Counted from the first letter of the stretch, positions 23,941-32,538 are shown. The stretch is DNA of 64,000 bases from Nocardioides cynanchi (GCF_008761635.1 NZ_CP044344.1:1674001-1738000); one strand, 5' to 3'. The notes: a model not told the origin generated them from the sequence alone. Made by a program: numbers and translations.

Positions 23941-24839
23941 TATCCCACCAGGGCGACGACCTCGTCGGCGCAGCCCCAGGAGAGCGTGACGCCCGCGCCG
24001 CCGTGCCCGTAGCAGTGGACGACGTCACCGACGCGCTCCAGGCGTACGGCGGGGCGAGCCGGCCGCAGCCCGACCTTGTGTCGCAGCACCCGAGCCCGAG
24101 CAACCTCCGGGACCAGCACGGCGGCCCTGGTCAGGATCTCGCCAGCCACCTCGGGAGCCGGCCGGCGGTCCCACTCCCCGGCGTCCTCGGTGCCGCCGAC
24201 CACGACGTCGTCGCCGCGCGGGATGACGTAGGTCGGCCCGTCCTCAGCGAGCCACCACTCCTCCAGGCCGAACTGCTCCACGACCACGACCTGGCCCCGC
24301 ACCGGCGTCGTCGTGGGGTCGGCGGCCAGCAGCCGCGAACCGAGGCCCGAGCAGTTCACGACGAGCGGTCCCTGGGGCAGGGCGGCGAGCGCCAGCCGGG
24401 TGACGGTGCCGCCGGCCTCGAGCACCCGCCGGCCCAGCCACGCCAGGTACAGCGGCATGTCCACCACCGGCGTGACGAAGGACCAGGCGTCCGCGAAGCC
24501 GGCCGGGGCCTGCACCCGGTCGAGCCGGGGGACGGCGTCGATCCACCACGGGTCGGGGGCCGGCTCGTGGAGCACCTCCGTGCCGGCGCGCAACACCACG
24601 CCCGCTCCCTCGATGCCGGCCAGCGCGGCGAAGGCGGCGTACGTCGTCCGACCCCAGGCGCTGACGCGCTCCTGCGGGAAGGCGAGGTAGGGGTACCAGA
24701 TCGCCGCCGCGACGCTCGAGGTCGTCTCCAGGGGCAGGTCCCGCGCCACCACGTCGACCCGGTGCCCGGCCTCCAGGAGCCGGAGCGCGCAGGAGAGTCC
24801 GACGACTCCCGCACCCACCACGAGCACCCGCTCCGCCAT
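23940..24839 (-). CDS. D-amino-acid oxidase
   Basis: A 299-residue FAD enzyme. The N-terminal dinucleotide motif [22 protein letters not shown] (about 5-26), [11 protein letters not shown] near 40, [11 protein letters not shown] in the middle and the C-terminal signature [18 protein letters not shown] match eukaryotic-type DAAO (YGHGGxGxTxxWGCA). It oxidatively deaminates D-amino acids to keto acids, ammonia and hydrogen peroxide; no peroxisomal-type tail is present and it should be cytoplasmic. ATG 24839 begins 54 bases from the divergent nucS start, so promoters overlap. Possible roles are growth on D-amino acids or removal of peptidoglycan-derived D-alanine. Confidence 0.9.
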   Translation of the reverse strand: MAERVLVVGAGVVGLSCALRLLEAGHRVDVVARDLPLETTSSVAAAIWYPYLAFPQERVSAWGRTTYAAFAALAGIEGAGVVLRAGTEVLHEPAPDPWWIDAVPRLDRVQAPAGFADAWSFVTPVVDMPLYLAWLGRRVLEAGGTVTRLALAALPQGPLVVNCSGLGSRLLAADPTTTPVRGQVVVVEQFGLEEWWLAEDGPTYVIPRGDDVVVGGTEDAGEWDRRPAPEVAGEILTRAAVLVPEVARARVLRHKVGLRPARPAVRLERVGDVVHCYGHGGAGVTLSWGCADEVVALVG

Positions 24840-24878
24840 GGGCCGAGTCTGCCGCACCGGGCTGCGCGGGCGCCCCTG

Positions 24879-24884
24879 TAGATT
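24879..24884 (+). promoter_or_regulatory. -10 element of a leaderless nucS transcript
   Basis: TAGATT ends 8 bases before GTG 24893, the spacing of actinobacterial leaderless messages; there is no Shine-Dalgarno sequence between. Confidence 0.5.
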
Positions 24885-24892
24885 CTCGCCCC

Positions 24893-25567
24893 GTGAGAGT
24901 CGTGGTCGCGCGCTGCCAGGTCGACTACGCCGGGCGGCTCACCGCCCACCTCCCGATGGCGACCCGCCTGCTGATGATCAAGGCCGACGGCTCGGTGCTC
25001 GTGCACTCCGACGGCGGCTCGTACAAGCCGTTGAACTGGATGTCACCGCCGTGCACCCTGCGGGAGGGCACCACCGACGAGGGCGTCGCGCTCTGGACGG
25101 TGACCTCGCGGACCGACGACACCCTGCGGATCCTGATCGAGGAGGTCCTCAGCGACACCGCCCACGACCTCGGCGTCGACCCCGGGCTGCAGAAGGACGG
25201 GGTCGAGAAGCACCTCCAGGAGCTCCTCGCCGAGCACCCGGCCACGCTGGCCGACGGGCTGACGCTGGTACGCCGGGAGTACCCCACCGCGATCGGACCC
25301 GTCGACCTGATGTGCCGCGACGCGGCCGGCTCGTCGGTGGCGGTGGAGATCAAGCGTCGCGGCGAGATCGACGGGGTCGAGCAGCTCACCCGCTACCTCG
25401 AGCTCCTCAACCGCGACCCGCTGCTGGCTCCGGTGCGCGGGATCTTCGCCGCCCAGGAGATCAAGCCGCAGGCGCGGGTGCTGGCCACCGACCGCGGCAT
25501 CACCTGTGCCGTCGTCGACTACGACGCGCTGCGCGGGCTCGACAGCTCCGAGGACCGCTTGTTCTGA
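24893..25567 (+). CDS. nucS: Mismatch-specific endonuclease NucS/EndoMS
   Basis: A 224-residue protein. The N-terminal domain (1-115; [50 protein letters not shown]) and C-terminal nuclease domain ([38 protein letters not shown]) are those of actinobacterial NucS. The catalytic Asp and the E-x-K pair are in DLMCRD and VEIKRR. It cuts both strands at G-T, G-G and T-T mismatches and provides mismatch repair in bacteria lacking MutS/MutL. The C-terminal EDRLF resembles the sliding-clamp-binding tail of the family. Translation is probably leaderless. In mycobacteria nucS also lies near the atp operon. Confidence 0.93.
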   Translation: MRVVVARCQVDYAGRLTAHLPMATRLLMIKADGSVLVHSDGGSYKPLNWMSPPCTLREGTTDEGVALWTVTSRTDDTLRILIEEVLSDTAHDLGVDPGLQKDGVEKHLQELLAEHPATLADGLTLVRREYPTAIGPVDLMCRDAAGSSVAVEIKRRGEIDGVEQLTRYLELLNRDPLLAPVRGIFAAQEIKPQARVLATDRGITCAVVDYDALRGLDSSEDRLF

Positions 25568-25580
25568 CCGGTCCTGATCG

Positions 25581-26048
25581 TCAGCCGCCGATCTGGAGCG
25601 AACCGATGCTCGACGCCTTCTGCCAGCCGATCGTCTGGTCGGCACGCACGCAGAGGTACTCCGGCGGTACGGCGTCCGAGACGGCGAGCACCGTGACGGT
25701 CTCGGTCCCGTCGTGCAGCTGGAGGCCCGCGGTGAGTGGTGCCTCGAACCGCAGCATCCGGGTCCGCGCCGAGGCCGTCTTCTCGGCCGAGGTCGCGATC
25801 CCGCGTGCCAGCACGTCGGCCGATGACGTCACCGCCAGGAACGCGACCAGGGCGATGATCAGAGCGGTGATCTGACCTTCGTCGAAGTGCACGTTCTTGA
25901 TCCGGCTGGTGAGCAGCGTGGCGAGCACGGTCACGACCGGAGCCACCACCGCCATCACCTTGGTCAGGCTGAAGGCCGGCGCATCGACCACGGAGGCGGT
26001 CTGGTTGGCAGCACCCTTGTTCAAGAAAAAGTCGGCAACGTCGCTCAT
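25581..26048 (-). CDS. Hypothetical two-pass membrane protein
   Basis: A 155-residue protein I cannot assign. It has a short polar start (MSDVADFFLNKGAANQTASVVDAP), two hydrophobic segments (about 31-47 and 60-80) and a soluble C-terminal part of about 75 residues that could be a small beta domain (LRFEAPLTAGLQLHDGTETVTVLAV; EYLCVRADQTIGWQKAS). It is monocistronic, converges with nucS 13 bases apart, and lies downstream of a strong hairpin that ends the MFS gene. The ATG at 26048 has a GGGAGGGACACC-type site upstream. Confidence 0.7.
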   Translation of the reverse strand: MSDVADFFLNKGAANQTASVVDAPAFSLTKVMAVVAPVVTVLATLLTSRIKNVHFDEGQITALIIALVAFLAVTSSADVLARGIATSAEKTASARTRMLRFEAPLTAGLQLHDGTETVTVLAVSDAVPPEYLCVRADQTIGWQKASSIGSLQIGG

Positions 26049-26130
26049 GGTGTCCCTCCCCGAGCAGTCTCGATCCAGTTCGTCGATTGTGCGCTCGTGA
26101 AGCGGTGCTGACCAGAGCCGTCACGTCGCG

Positions 26131-26176
26131 GTCGTGTGCCTGAGGACGCGCTGTGGCGCGTCGTCAGGCACACGAC
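26131..26176 (-). terminator. Strong terminator hairpin after the MFS gene
   Basis: Arms of 21 bases (26131-26151 and 26156-26176) pair with a single mismatch around a TGTG loop, starting 4 bases beyond the MFS stop codon. There is no T-run, as is common in high-GC terminators. Confidence 0.7.
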
Positions 26177-26179
26177 CCC

Positions 26180-27709
26180 TCAGGCGGCGACCGGTGCCCG
26201 TGCGGGTTCGGACTCGATCTCGACCGGCACCGGGATCCGGCCCGGCAGGAGGAAGGCCGCCGCCACGGCGCCGGCCAGGCAGAGCAGCCCGACGACGACG
26301 CAGGCGGTGGACATCGCGGCCATGAAGGAGTCCTGGAAGGCAGCGACCAGGCGCGGGTCGGCGGCCGCGACCGACTGCGCGACCCCGACCGAGTCCTGAG
26401 CCGTGGCCAGCACACCGCCCGGCAGCGCGGCGTAGGCACCGGAGGCGAGGTGCGAGCCGAAGACCGAGGAGAACACCGACCCGACCACCGCCACCCCGAG
26501 GGTGCCGCCGAGCTCGCGGGTGGCGTCGTTGACCGCGCTGCCGACCCCGGCCCGGGCCGGCGGGAGCACGAGCAGGATCGACTCCGTGGCCGGCGTCGAG
26601 ATCAGGCCCATGCCCAGGCCCATGATCACCATCTGCGGCACGATCACGTGGGCGTACGACGTGGTGACGTCGGAGGTGGAGATCCACAGGAACGCCGTGC
26701 CGAAGAGCACCAGCCCGGTGGTCACCACGACCTTGGTGCCGATCCGCGGCGCCAGTGCCGCACCGGCCACGGAGGCGACCGCGATCGAGAGCGCCACCGG
26801 CAGGATCCGCGCCCCGGTCGACAGCGCGCCGTACCCACGCACGAACTGGAAGTACTGCGTGACCAGGAAGATGAAGCCGAACAGCGCGAAGAACGTCACC
26901 GTGACCGCGCCGCTGGCGGCGCTGAAGCGGCGGTCCCGGAACAGGGTGACGTCGAGCATCGGGTGGGAGGTACGGCGCTCCCAGAGCACGAAGCAGGCCA
27001 GCAGCGCAGCGGCGACAAGGAAGCCCCCGACGGTGGCCGGTGCGGACCAGCCGCGGCTCGGCGCCTCGATGATCGTGTAGGTCAGGGCGGCCAGCATCGC
27101 CACCGAGATCACCAGTCCCGGCCGGTCGAGTGCGGGCACGGAGGCGTCCCTGGACTCCGGGACGAACAAGAAGGCCGCGAGGGCGGTGACCAGAGCCAGC
27201 GGGACGAGGGCCCAGAACACGCTGCCCCAGTAGAAGTGCTGGAGCAGGACACCGCCCAGGACCGGCCCGGCGGCCACCCCGAGGCCCACCACCGCTCCCC
27301 AGATGCCGAGTGCGGCCGCACGCTCGCGACGCTCGCGGAAGGTGTTGCTGATGATCGACAGGGTGGTCGGGAAGATCAGCGCCGCGAAGGTGCCCATCGC
27401 GAAGCGCATCGCCACCAGCGCGCCGGCCGAGGTGACCAGGGCGCCGGCCGCACTGGCCAGGGCGAACCCGATCAGGCCCACGATCAGGGCCGGCCGCCGG
27501 CCGAACCGGTCCGACAGGCTGCCCGCGGCCAGCACCAGCCCGGCGAAGGCGAGGTTGTAGCCGTCCACGATCCACTGGAGCTGACGGGTGCCGGCGGACA
27601 GCTCGCGGGACATGGACGGCAGCGCCACGTTGACGATCGTGGTGTCCAGGTTGATGGCCAGGACGGCCGCACAGATGGTGGCCAGGACGGCCGCCTTGGA
27701 ACCCCTCAT
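26180..27709 (-). CDS. MFS drug transporter, DHA2/EmrB-QacA type
   Basis: A 509-residue proton-driven exporter with 14 predicted membrane segments. Motif A is SLSDRFGRRPALIVG after segment 2, and motif D1-like LDTTIVNVALPSMSREL is in segment 1 (the LDxTIVNVALP signature of DHA2). GAVVGLGVAAGPVLGG is motif C, the antiporter motif. ATG 27709 has a GGAGGAG site (27713-27719 region). It is divergent from a TetR gene, with a promoter (TTGACA, 17 bp, TACCTT) overlapping paired 12-bp repeats, so repression by that TetR is likely. Substrates unknown. Confidence 0.92.
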   Translation of the reverse strand: MRGSKAAVLATICAAVLAINLDTTIVNVALPSMSRELSAGTRQLQWIVDGYNLAFAGLVLAAGSLSDRFGRRPALIVGLIGFALASAAGALVTSAGALVAMRFAMGTFAALIFPTTLSIISNTFRERRERAAALGIWGAVVGLGVAAGPVLGGVLLQHFYWGSVFWALVPLALVTALAAFLFVPESRDASVPALDRPGLVISVAMLAALTYTIIEAPSRGWSAPATVGGFLVAAALLACFVLWERRTSHPMLDVTLFRDRRFSAASGAVTVTFFALFGFIFLVTQYFQFVRGYGALSTGARILPVALSIAVASVAGAALAPRIGTKVVVTTGLVLFGTAFLWISTSDVTTSYAHVIVPQMVIMGLGMGLISTPATESILLVLPPARAGVGSAVNDATRELGGTLGVAVVGSVFSSVFGSHLASGAYAALPGGVLATAQDSVGVAQSVAAADPRLVAAFQDSFMAAMSTACVVVGLLCLAGAVAAAFLLPGRIPVPVEIESEPARAPVAA

Positions 27710-27748
27710 CGACTCCTCCAGGAGAGCTCGGGCACCGCCTCGTGTGGA

Positions 27749-27804
27749 CAGTGACAACATTAAGGTAGAGCCAGATGTAGTCAGTGTCAACATAGGCGTA
27801 GGAT
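27749..27804. promoter_or_regulatory. Divergent promoter and TetR operator candidate
   Basis: Direct repeats CAGTGACAACAT (27749-27760) and CAGTGTCAACAT (27782-27793) differ at one base and are 33 bp (three helical turns) apart. The MFS promoter on the minus strand has -35 TTGACA (complement of 27786-27791) and -10 TACCTT (complement of 27763-27768), 17-bp spacing. TAGGAT (27799-27804), 6 bases before ATG 27811, is the likely -10 of the leaderless tetR message. Confidence 0.5.
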
Positions 27805-27810
27805 GACCGC

Positions 27811-28428
27811 ATGCCCGACCGCAGCCAGCCCTACCACCACGGCAACCTGCGGCCGGTCCTGATCGACACCGCCGTCCAGCTGGCCCGCACCACCGGCCCC
27901 GACGGGGTGGTGCTGCGCGAGGTCGCCCGCCGGGCCGGCGTGTCGCACAACGCGGCGTACCGCCACTTCGACGACCGTGCCGCGCTGCTGGCCGAGGTCT
28001 CCGGCTGCGCGATGACCGACCTGGAGGAGGCCATGCAGGCCCGGATCGACGCGGTGACCCTGACCGACCCGACCGCCCGCGCGACCGAGCGGCTCCGCGA
28101 GACCGGCCGCGCCTACGTCGACTTCGCGCTCCGCGAGCCCGGGCTCTTCGCGGTCGCCTTCGGCTCCCCCGAAGGTCCGAAGATCCACAGCGACCCCGCG
28201 ACCCTGACCGGACCGTACGCCGTGCTCAACGCCGTGCTCGACGAGCTCGTCGCGTGCGGGGCCGTGCCCCCCGAGCGCCGGGTGGGGGCCGACGTCGCCT
28301 GCTGGGCCACGGTGCACGGCTTCGCCTCCCTCAGCGTCGACGGCCCGCTGCGCGAGGTGCCGCAGGAGCTGCGTGACCCACTGCTGGAGATCGTCCTCGA
28401 CGTCGTGCACCGGGGGCTGGTGGGCTGA
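27811..28428 (+). CDS. TetR-family transcriptional regulator
   Basis: A 205-residue regulator. The N-terminal HTH starts with the common YHHGNLR motif and includes GVVLREVARRAGVSHNAAYRHFDDRAALLAEV (about 30-62). The C-terminal domain (about 80-200) carries the WHG-type signature as CWATVHGFASLSVDG. It probably represses the divergent MFS exporter gene and itself through the repeats between them. The transcript appears leaderless. Its stop codon forms one arm of a small palindrome with the stop of the convergent glycosidase gene. Confidence 0.92.
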   Translation: MPDRSQPYHHGNLRPVLIDTAVQLARTTGPDGVVLREVARRAGVSHNAAYRHFDDRAALLAEVSGCAMTDLEEAMQARIDAVTLTDPTARATERLRETGRAYVDFALREPGLFAVAFGSPEGPKIHSDPATLTGPYAVLNAVLDELVACGAVPPERRVGADVACWATVHGFASLSVDGPLREVPQELRDPLLEIVLDVVHRGLVG

Positions 28429-28450
28429 CCCACCCGGCCCGACCGGGTCA
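28426..28450. terminator. Small convergent palindrome containing both stop codons
   Basis: TGACCC (28426-28431) and GGGTCA (28445-28450), with CCGG pairing inside, sit at the ends of tetR (TGA 28426) and the convergent glycosidase (TCA 28448-28450). Short for a terminator. Confidence 0.3.
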
Positions 28451-29596
28451 GAGTGCGGCCGCGACCGCTGCCCATCCCTGCGGCACGGCGCCGAGGCCGG
28501 TGCCGTCCTCCGGGTTCCAGTACTCCGCGAACCCCGACGCCAGCACCCCCTCGAACGTCATCTCACGGATGCGCGCGTACGTCGCGTGGTCGCCCCAGCG
28601 CTGCGCCGCGACGGCCATCAGGTAGTTCAGCTGCGGCCACGCGGCCCCGCGCCAGTACTCGCCGGGTTGGTACGACGCGTGGCCGCGCGGCAGGTAGGCC
28701 AGTCCGTACGGCGCGCCGAACCGTCCGGGATCGGTCAGCTGCTCGAGCACCCGGGCGGCCCGGGCGGAGTCGCCGGTGACCAGGGCCCCGAGCGCCCCGT
28801 CCAGCGTCGGGACCCGGCACCGCGCTCCCCCGCCGGTCAGGGGCCGGTCCACCCAGAGCCCCGACTCCTGGTCCCAGAGCAGGTCGTCCACCACGCCGGC
28901 CAGCTCCTCGCTGCGGCTCCGCCACCGGTCGTCACCGGTCAGCTCGGCGCACTCGATCGCGGCGTGCGCGGCGAGGGCGTTGAACGACGCGGGGGCGCAC
29001 GCGAACGACCGCGACCAGACGGCCGCACCGGACTCGTCGAAGAACGTCTCGGCGACCAGGCGCCGGTCCCAGGCGCTGTAGTCGGCGTGGTCGTAGGCCG
29101 GCAGCGCGACCCAGTCGTCCCAGCGCGGGGAGTCGTCGGTGCCGGTCTCCCAGGGGTGGACGACGTACAGCAGGCCTTCCGGGGTCCGGCGATGCGCCCA
29201 GAGCCACTCCAGACCGGCTGCGACCCGGTCGACCAGCGCGTCGCCGAGGTCCGCGCCGCCGGAGGCCAGGACCCGGGCCGCGTGTGCGTAGATCGGTGGC
29301 TGGGTGAACGACGACCGGTCGGTCAGGGGTCCGCGTCCCGCGCTCGGTCCGAGGTAGCGCATGTGCGGGACGAACCCGCTCGGCAGCTGCCCCTGCAGGC
29401 AGCTGTCCAGCTCCCGGGCACCCCGCGGGTCGCCCAGCGCGGACCATGCGATCGCGTGGAAGCACGAGTCCCACAGCCACTGGTGCGGGTAGACGTCGGG
29501 GTTCGGCGGGCAGAAGCCGTCCGTCTCCCGCCAGCTGTTGCTCAGCACCTCCAGCGCGCCGCCCCGGACCCTGGACGCGAGCTCTGCGTCGCTCAC
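28448..29596 (-). CDS. GH63-type glycoside hydrolase ((alpha/alpha)6 barrel, mannosylglycerate/glucosylglycerate hydrolase-like)
   Basis: A 382-residue cytoplasmic protein (no signal peptide). The motifs QWLWDSCFHAIAWSALGD near the start, DRSSFTQPPIYAH, PGEYWRGAAWPQLNYLM and a C-terminal FAEYWNPEDGTGLG match the catalytic core of GH63-like (alpha/alpha)6 enzymes of the mannosylglycerate and glucosylglycerate hydrolase group; acidic residues in these motifs are the expected acid and base. Such enzymes recycle compatible solutes after osmotic stress. GTG 29596 overlaps the stop of the histidine phosphatase gene. That pairing could link it to glucosylglycerate or phosphosugar turnover; this is inference. 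Confidence 0.8.
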   Translation of the reverse strand: MSDAELASRVRGGALEVLSNSWRETDGFCPPNPDVYPHQWLWDSCFHAIAWSALGDPRGARELDSCLQGQLPSGFVPHMRYLGPSAGRGPLTDRSSFTQPPIYAHAARVLASGGADLGDALVDRVAAGLEWLWAHRRTPEGLLYVVHPWETGTDDSPRWDDWVALPAYDHADYSAWDRRLVAETFFDESGAAVWSRSFACAPASFNALAAHAAIECAELTGDDRWRSRSEELAGVVDDLLWDQESGLWVDRPLTGGGARCRVPTLDGALGALVTGDSARAARVLEQLTDPGRFGAPYGLAYLPRGHASYQPGEYWRGAAWPQLNYLMAVAAQRWGDHATYARIREMTFEGVLASGFAEYWNPEDGTGLGAVPQGWAAVAAAL

Positions 29597-30180
29597 CGTC
29601 CGAGACGCCAGCCGTCGGCGTCGCGCTCGACAACGTACGACGCACAGTTCGGCACCAGGTCCTCGACCGGCGCGTGCGCCGCTCCGGGTGCGAGCGCGCC
29701 CCAGAGGGACAGGATCACGCCACCGTGGCTGACGACGAGGACGGTCTCGCCGCGGTACTGGTCCGCGATCCCGTCGAGCACCGCGAGGACCCGATCGGCG
29801 GTCTGCCGCCCGGTCTCGCCACCGGGAACACCCAGCGCCAGGTCGCCCGCCAACCAGGCCTGCACCATCGGGTCGAATAAGCCATGGTCGTAGGGCCGGC
29901 CCCGGAAGTCGCCGGCCGGGAACTCCTGCAGCCCCTCGCGCACCGTCACCGGCAGCCCGAGGACGGCGGCAGCGATCTCGGCGGTCTGCACGGCCCGGGC
30001 GAGCTCGCTGCACACCACCCCGGCGACCCGTTCCCCTGCCAGCCGCTCGCCCAGCTCCCGCGCCTGGGCGCGGCCGAGCGGGGTCAGGCTGCCGCCGGCC
30101 TCGGACATCAGGTCGGACTCGTAGGCCGCCTCACCGTGCCGGGCCACGACCAGCCGGGCCGGGCAGTGCACGTCGCTCAT
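29593..30180 (-). CDS. Histidine phosphatase family protein (phosphoglycerate mutase-like)
   Basis: A 195-residue phosphatase with the nucleophile motif VVARHGEAAY (RHG, His about 15), SELARAVQTAEIAA with the phosphate-binding Arg, EFPAGDFRG for the acid and the second histidine in VVSHGGVILSLWG. It is cytoplasmic. Many actinobacterial members dephosphorylate sugar phosphates or glucosyl-3-phosphoglycerate; co-translation with a GH63-type glycosidase makes a role in the glucosylglycerate route possible. ATG 30180 follows a short gap from the divergent DUF952 gene. Confidence 0.9.
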   Translation of the reverse strand: MSDVHCPARLVVARHGEAAYESDLMSEAGGSLTPLGRAQARELGERLAGERVAGVVCSELARAVQTAEIAAAVLGLPVTVREGLQEFPAGDFRGRPYDHGLFDPMVQAWLAGDLALGVPGGETGRQTADRVLAVLDGIADQYRGETVLVVSHGGVILSLWGALAPGAAHAPVEDLVPNCASYVVERDADGWRLGR

Positions 30181-30220
30181 GGCGCCAACCTAACGACCCC
30201 GGGTGAGGCAGGATGCCCCC

Positions 30221-30781
30221 ATGCGGATCTACCACGTGGCGACGCTGGCGGACTGGCAGCGGGCGAAGGCCTCCGGGAGCTACACCACCTCGACGTACGG
30301 CGCGTCCCTGGCGGACGTGGGCTTCATCCACGCCGCCCGACGTGAGCAGGTCACGCGCGTCGTGGACACCTTCTACGCCGAGGTCGACGAGCCGATCCTG
30401 CTGCTCGAGATCGAGACCGACCTCCTGGACGTGCCCTGGCGCGAGGACGACGTCGACGGCGAGAGGTTCCCGCACATCTACGGCCCGCTGAGCCCGAGGG
30501 CGGTCGTGGGCTTCCACTCCGCCCGGGAGACCCCGGACGCCCCGATGCTGCCGCCGCGCCCGCGCGACCCGGTGGCCCGAGCCTTCTGGGGCCTGTCGGC
30601 CGTCCTGTTCGCCGCGACGTTCTCCCTGTTGGTGCTGGGAGTGATCGCCTCGGTCCACGAGCGCGACTACGTTCGACCTTCCGCGGCGCCCACGGTCCTC
30701 TGGTCGCTGACCCTGACCGCCGGCGTCGCGACGATCACCTGCTGGGTCGTCGCCCTGACCTCCGACCGGCACCCACGATGA
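30221..30781 (+). CDS. DUF952-domain protein with C-terminal membrane segments
   Basis: A 186-residue protein. Residues 1-110 form a DUF952 domain (MRIYHVATLADWQRAKASGSYTTST, GFIHAARREQVTRVVDTFYA, RFPHIYGPL), a small fold related to ADP-ribosylation-type domains with the conserved FIH(A/C)S-like segment. An added C-terminal part has two hydrophobic segments (about 127-150 and 163-182), uncommon for this family, which would anchor the domain on the cytoplasmic face. ATG 30221 is preceded 6 bases upstream by CAGGAT, suggesting a leaderless message. It overlaps the DUF427 gene (ATGA). Function unknown. Confidence 0.8.
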   Translation: MRIYHVATLADWQRAKASGSYTTSTYGASLADVGFIHAARREQVTRVVDTFYAEVDEPILLLEIETDLLDVPWREDDVDGERFPHIYGPLSPRAVVGFHSARETPDAPMLPPRPRDPVARAFWGLSAVLFAATFSLLVLGVIASVHERDYVRPSAAPTVLWSLTLTAGVATITCWVVALTSDRHPR

Positions 30782-31266
30782 CGCCCGAGCGGCCCGGGCC
30801 GGGCCAGGAGTCCGTGTGGGACTACCCGCGCCCGCCGCGCCTGGAGGCGACCTCCGCGAGCATCGAGATCCGGCTGGGCGGCGAGGTCGTGGCCCGCACG
30901 ACGAGCGCTCTGCGGGTCCTGGAGACGAGCCACCCCCCGACCTACTACCTGCCTCGCTCGGACTTCGCCGACGGCGTCCTCCGGCCGGTCGACGGCGCGT
31001 CGTACTGCGAGTGGAAGGGCGTGGCCGCCTACTACGACCTGGTCACCCGGGCCCGCTCGGCGCCACGCGCGGCGTGGACCTACCCGCAGCCGTCCCCGGG
31101 GTTCGAGGCACTGCTGGACCACGTCGCCGTGATGGCCGCCGCGATGGACGAGTGCACCGTCGACGGCGAGGTGGTGACATCGCAGGAGGGCGGCTTCTAC
31201 GGCGGCTGGATCACCAGCCACGTGGTCGGACCGTTCAAGGGCGGCCCCGGCACCCGGGGCTGGTGA
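30778..31266 (+). CDS. DUF427 family protein
   Basis: A 162-residue protein of the NTP_transf_9/DUF427 family. It has the typical run RPPRLEATSASIEIRLGGEVVARTTSALRVLETSHPPTYYLPRSD, the SYCEWKGVAAYYDL core, and W-rich PAAW-like segment RAAWTYPQP before EALLDHVAVMAAAMDEC. Function is not established for the family. A short extra C-terminal part ends in GGWITSHVVGPFKGGPGT. It is translationally coupled to the DUF952 membrane protein and converges with ppk2 4 bases apart. Confidence 0.88.
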   Translation: MTPERPGPGQESVWDYPRPPRLEATSASIEIRLGGEVVARTTSALRVLETSHPPTYYLPRSDFADGVLRPVDGASYCEWKGVAAYYDLVTRARSAPRAAWTYPQPSPGFEALLDHVAVMAAAMDECTVDGEVVTSQEGGFYGGWITSHVVGPFKGGPGTRGW

Positions 31267-31270
31267 CGGG

Positions 31271-32131
31271 TCAGAACCTGCGCGGCACGAAGGTCTGCTC
31301 GTGCATCGGTGGCCGCACGTAGGGGATCTCGCGCATCGTCGGCAGCGCCACCACGTCGGGTGCCACGTCGACGAAGTCGAACTGGCTGAGCAGGTGGCTG
31401 ATGCAGTTCAGCCGCGAGGCCCGCTTGTCGTCGGACGGTACGACGTACCACGGCGCCTGCTTGATGTCGGTGTACTGGAAGGTGGTGTCCTTGGCCATCG
31501 AGTAGCGGACGTAGAGCTCGTGCTCGGCCAGGTCCATGTCGGAGAGCTTCCAGCGCTTCAGGGGCTCGGCGTTGCGGGCCTCGAAGCGCCGGCGCTGCTC
31601 CTCGAAGGACACCGAGAACCAGTACTTGAGGACCGTGATCCCCGACCGCACCAGCATCCGCTCGAACTCCGGGCAGCTGCGCAGGAACTCCTGGTGCTCC
31701 TCCTCGGAGCAGTAGCCCATCACCCACTCGACGTTCGAGCGGTTGTACCAGCTGCGGTCGAACAGGACCATCTCGCCCGCGGCCGGGAGATGCTCGACGT
31801 ACCGCTGGAAGTACCACTGCGTCCGCTCGCGCTCGGTGGGCCGCGGCAGGGCGACAACGCGGACGGTGCGGGGGCTGGTCCGCTCGGTGATCCGCTTGAT
31901 CACCCCGCCCTTGCCGGCCGAGCCGCGGCCCTCGAAGATCACCGCGACCTTGAGCCCCTGGGAGGCGATCCAGTACTGCAGCAGCACCAGCTGCTCCTGC
32001 AGCCGCTCCATCTCGGCCTCGTAGACCGTCGCCTTGAGCCGGCCGGACCTCGTGTAGTCCGACACCTCGTGGCCCGGCGGCAGCAGCATGCCGCCGACGT
32101 CGTCGGCGCCCTCCGGCGGTGTCCTGGTCAT
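31271..32131 (-). CDS. ppk2: Polyphosphate kinase 2 (PPK2)
   Basis: A 286-residue kinase with the PPK2 core: Walker A GRGSAGKGG (68-76), KRITERTSPRTVRVVALPRPTERERTQWYFQRYVEHLP lid region, Walker B FDRSWYNR and the C-terminal QFDFVDVAP. The single-domain form transfers phosphate between polyphosphate and nucleoside diphosphates, usually toward ADP or GDP phosphorylation. ATG 32131 is preceded by GGAGGCCAG. Upstream lies a 205-bp gap and then a 54-residue membrane protein gene on the same strand. Enzymes of this class support energy storage and stress survival in actinobacteria. Confidence 0.93.
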   Translation of the reverse strand: MTRTPPEGADDVGGMLLPPGHEVSDYTRSGRLKATVYEAEMERLQEQLVLLQYWIASQGLKVAVIFEGRGSAGKGGVIKRITERTSPRTVRVVALPRPTERERTQWYFQRYVEHLPAAGEMVLFDRSWYNRSNVEWVMGYCSEEEHQEFLRSCPEFERMLVRSGITVLKYWFSVSFEEQRRRFEARNAEPLKRWKLSDMDLAEHELYVRYSMAKDTTFQYTDIKQAPWYVVPSDDKRASRLNCISHLLSQFDFVDVAPDVVALPTMREIPYVRPPMHEQTFVPRRF

Positions 32132-32336
32132 CTGGCCTCCCTGGCTGTCACCGTGCTCTGCCCGGAGGGGTGCTGGCAAGGGCCGTCGGCCTCCGAAACC
32201 GGACGATGCGAGGTGCGGCAGCCGGCGCGGGGGCCGTCCGTGCGCTACGTCGCTGCGACCGATCGGACTCATCTCCCCAGGACTCCCCCAGGCTTCGCCT
32301 CCAGGGTCGGCCCGCCGGACATGGTCGCGGGTACCC

Positions 32337-32501
32337 CTAGCTCGAGGCGGGCTCGTCGTCCTCGAACGCCGCCCGCATCCGCAGGTCCTTCGCGGGGTCG
32401 GCGACCGCGCAGCACGAACCCAGGCGCACCCGCCCGGTGAGGCCGCCGTACACCAGGGCGAGGAGGAAGAGCAGCACGGGAACGCCGAACACGTACTCCA
32501 T
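32337..32501 (-). CDS. 54-residue membrane protein with Cys-Cys motif
   Basis: ATG 32501 to TAG gives a 54-residue protein: hydrophobic segment MEYVFGVPVLLFLLALVYGGL, then GRVRLGSCCAVADPAKDLRMRAAFEDDEPASS. The strong AAGGAGGG site 5 bases upstream supports translation. The CC-ADPxxDxRMR tail after one membrane helix is reminiscent of small actinobacterial membrane proteins of unknown function; I do not recognise a named family. It lies between the ethylmalonyl-CoA mutase gene and ppk2 on the same strand and may be cotranscribed with the mutase. Confidence 0.65.
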   Translation of the reverse strand: MEYVFGVPVLLFLLALVYGGLTGRVRLGSCCAVADPAKDLRMRAAFEDDEPASS

Positions 32502-32538
32502 CCGACCCTCCTTCGACAGGCCTCGAGCCTACCGGCCG

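Noticed and set aside
32132-32336. Possible riboswitch in the gap upstream of ppk2
   Set aside because: I could not find the conserved core of cobalamin, ydaO, SAM, TPP or glycine riboswitches. The region is GC-rich with scattered short pairings only.
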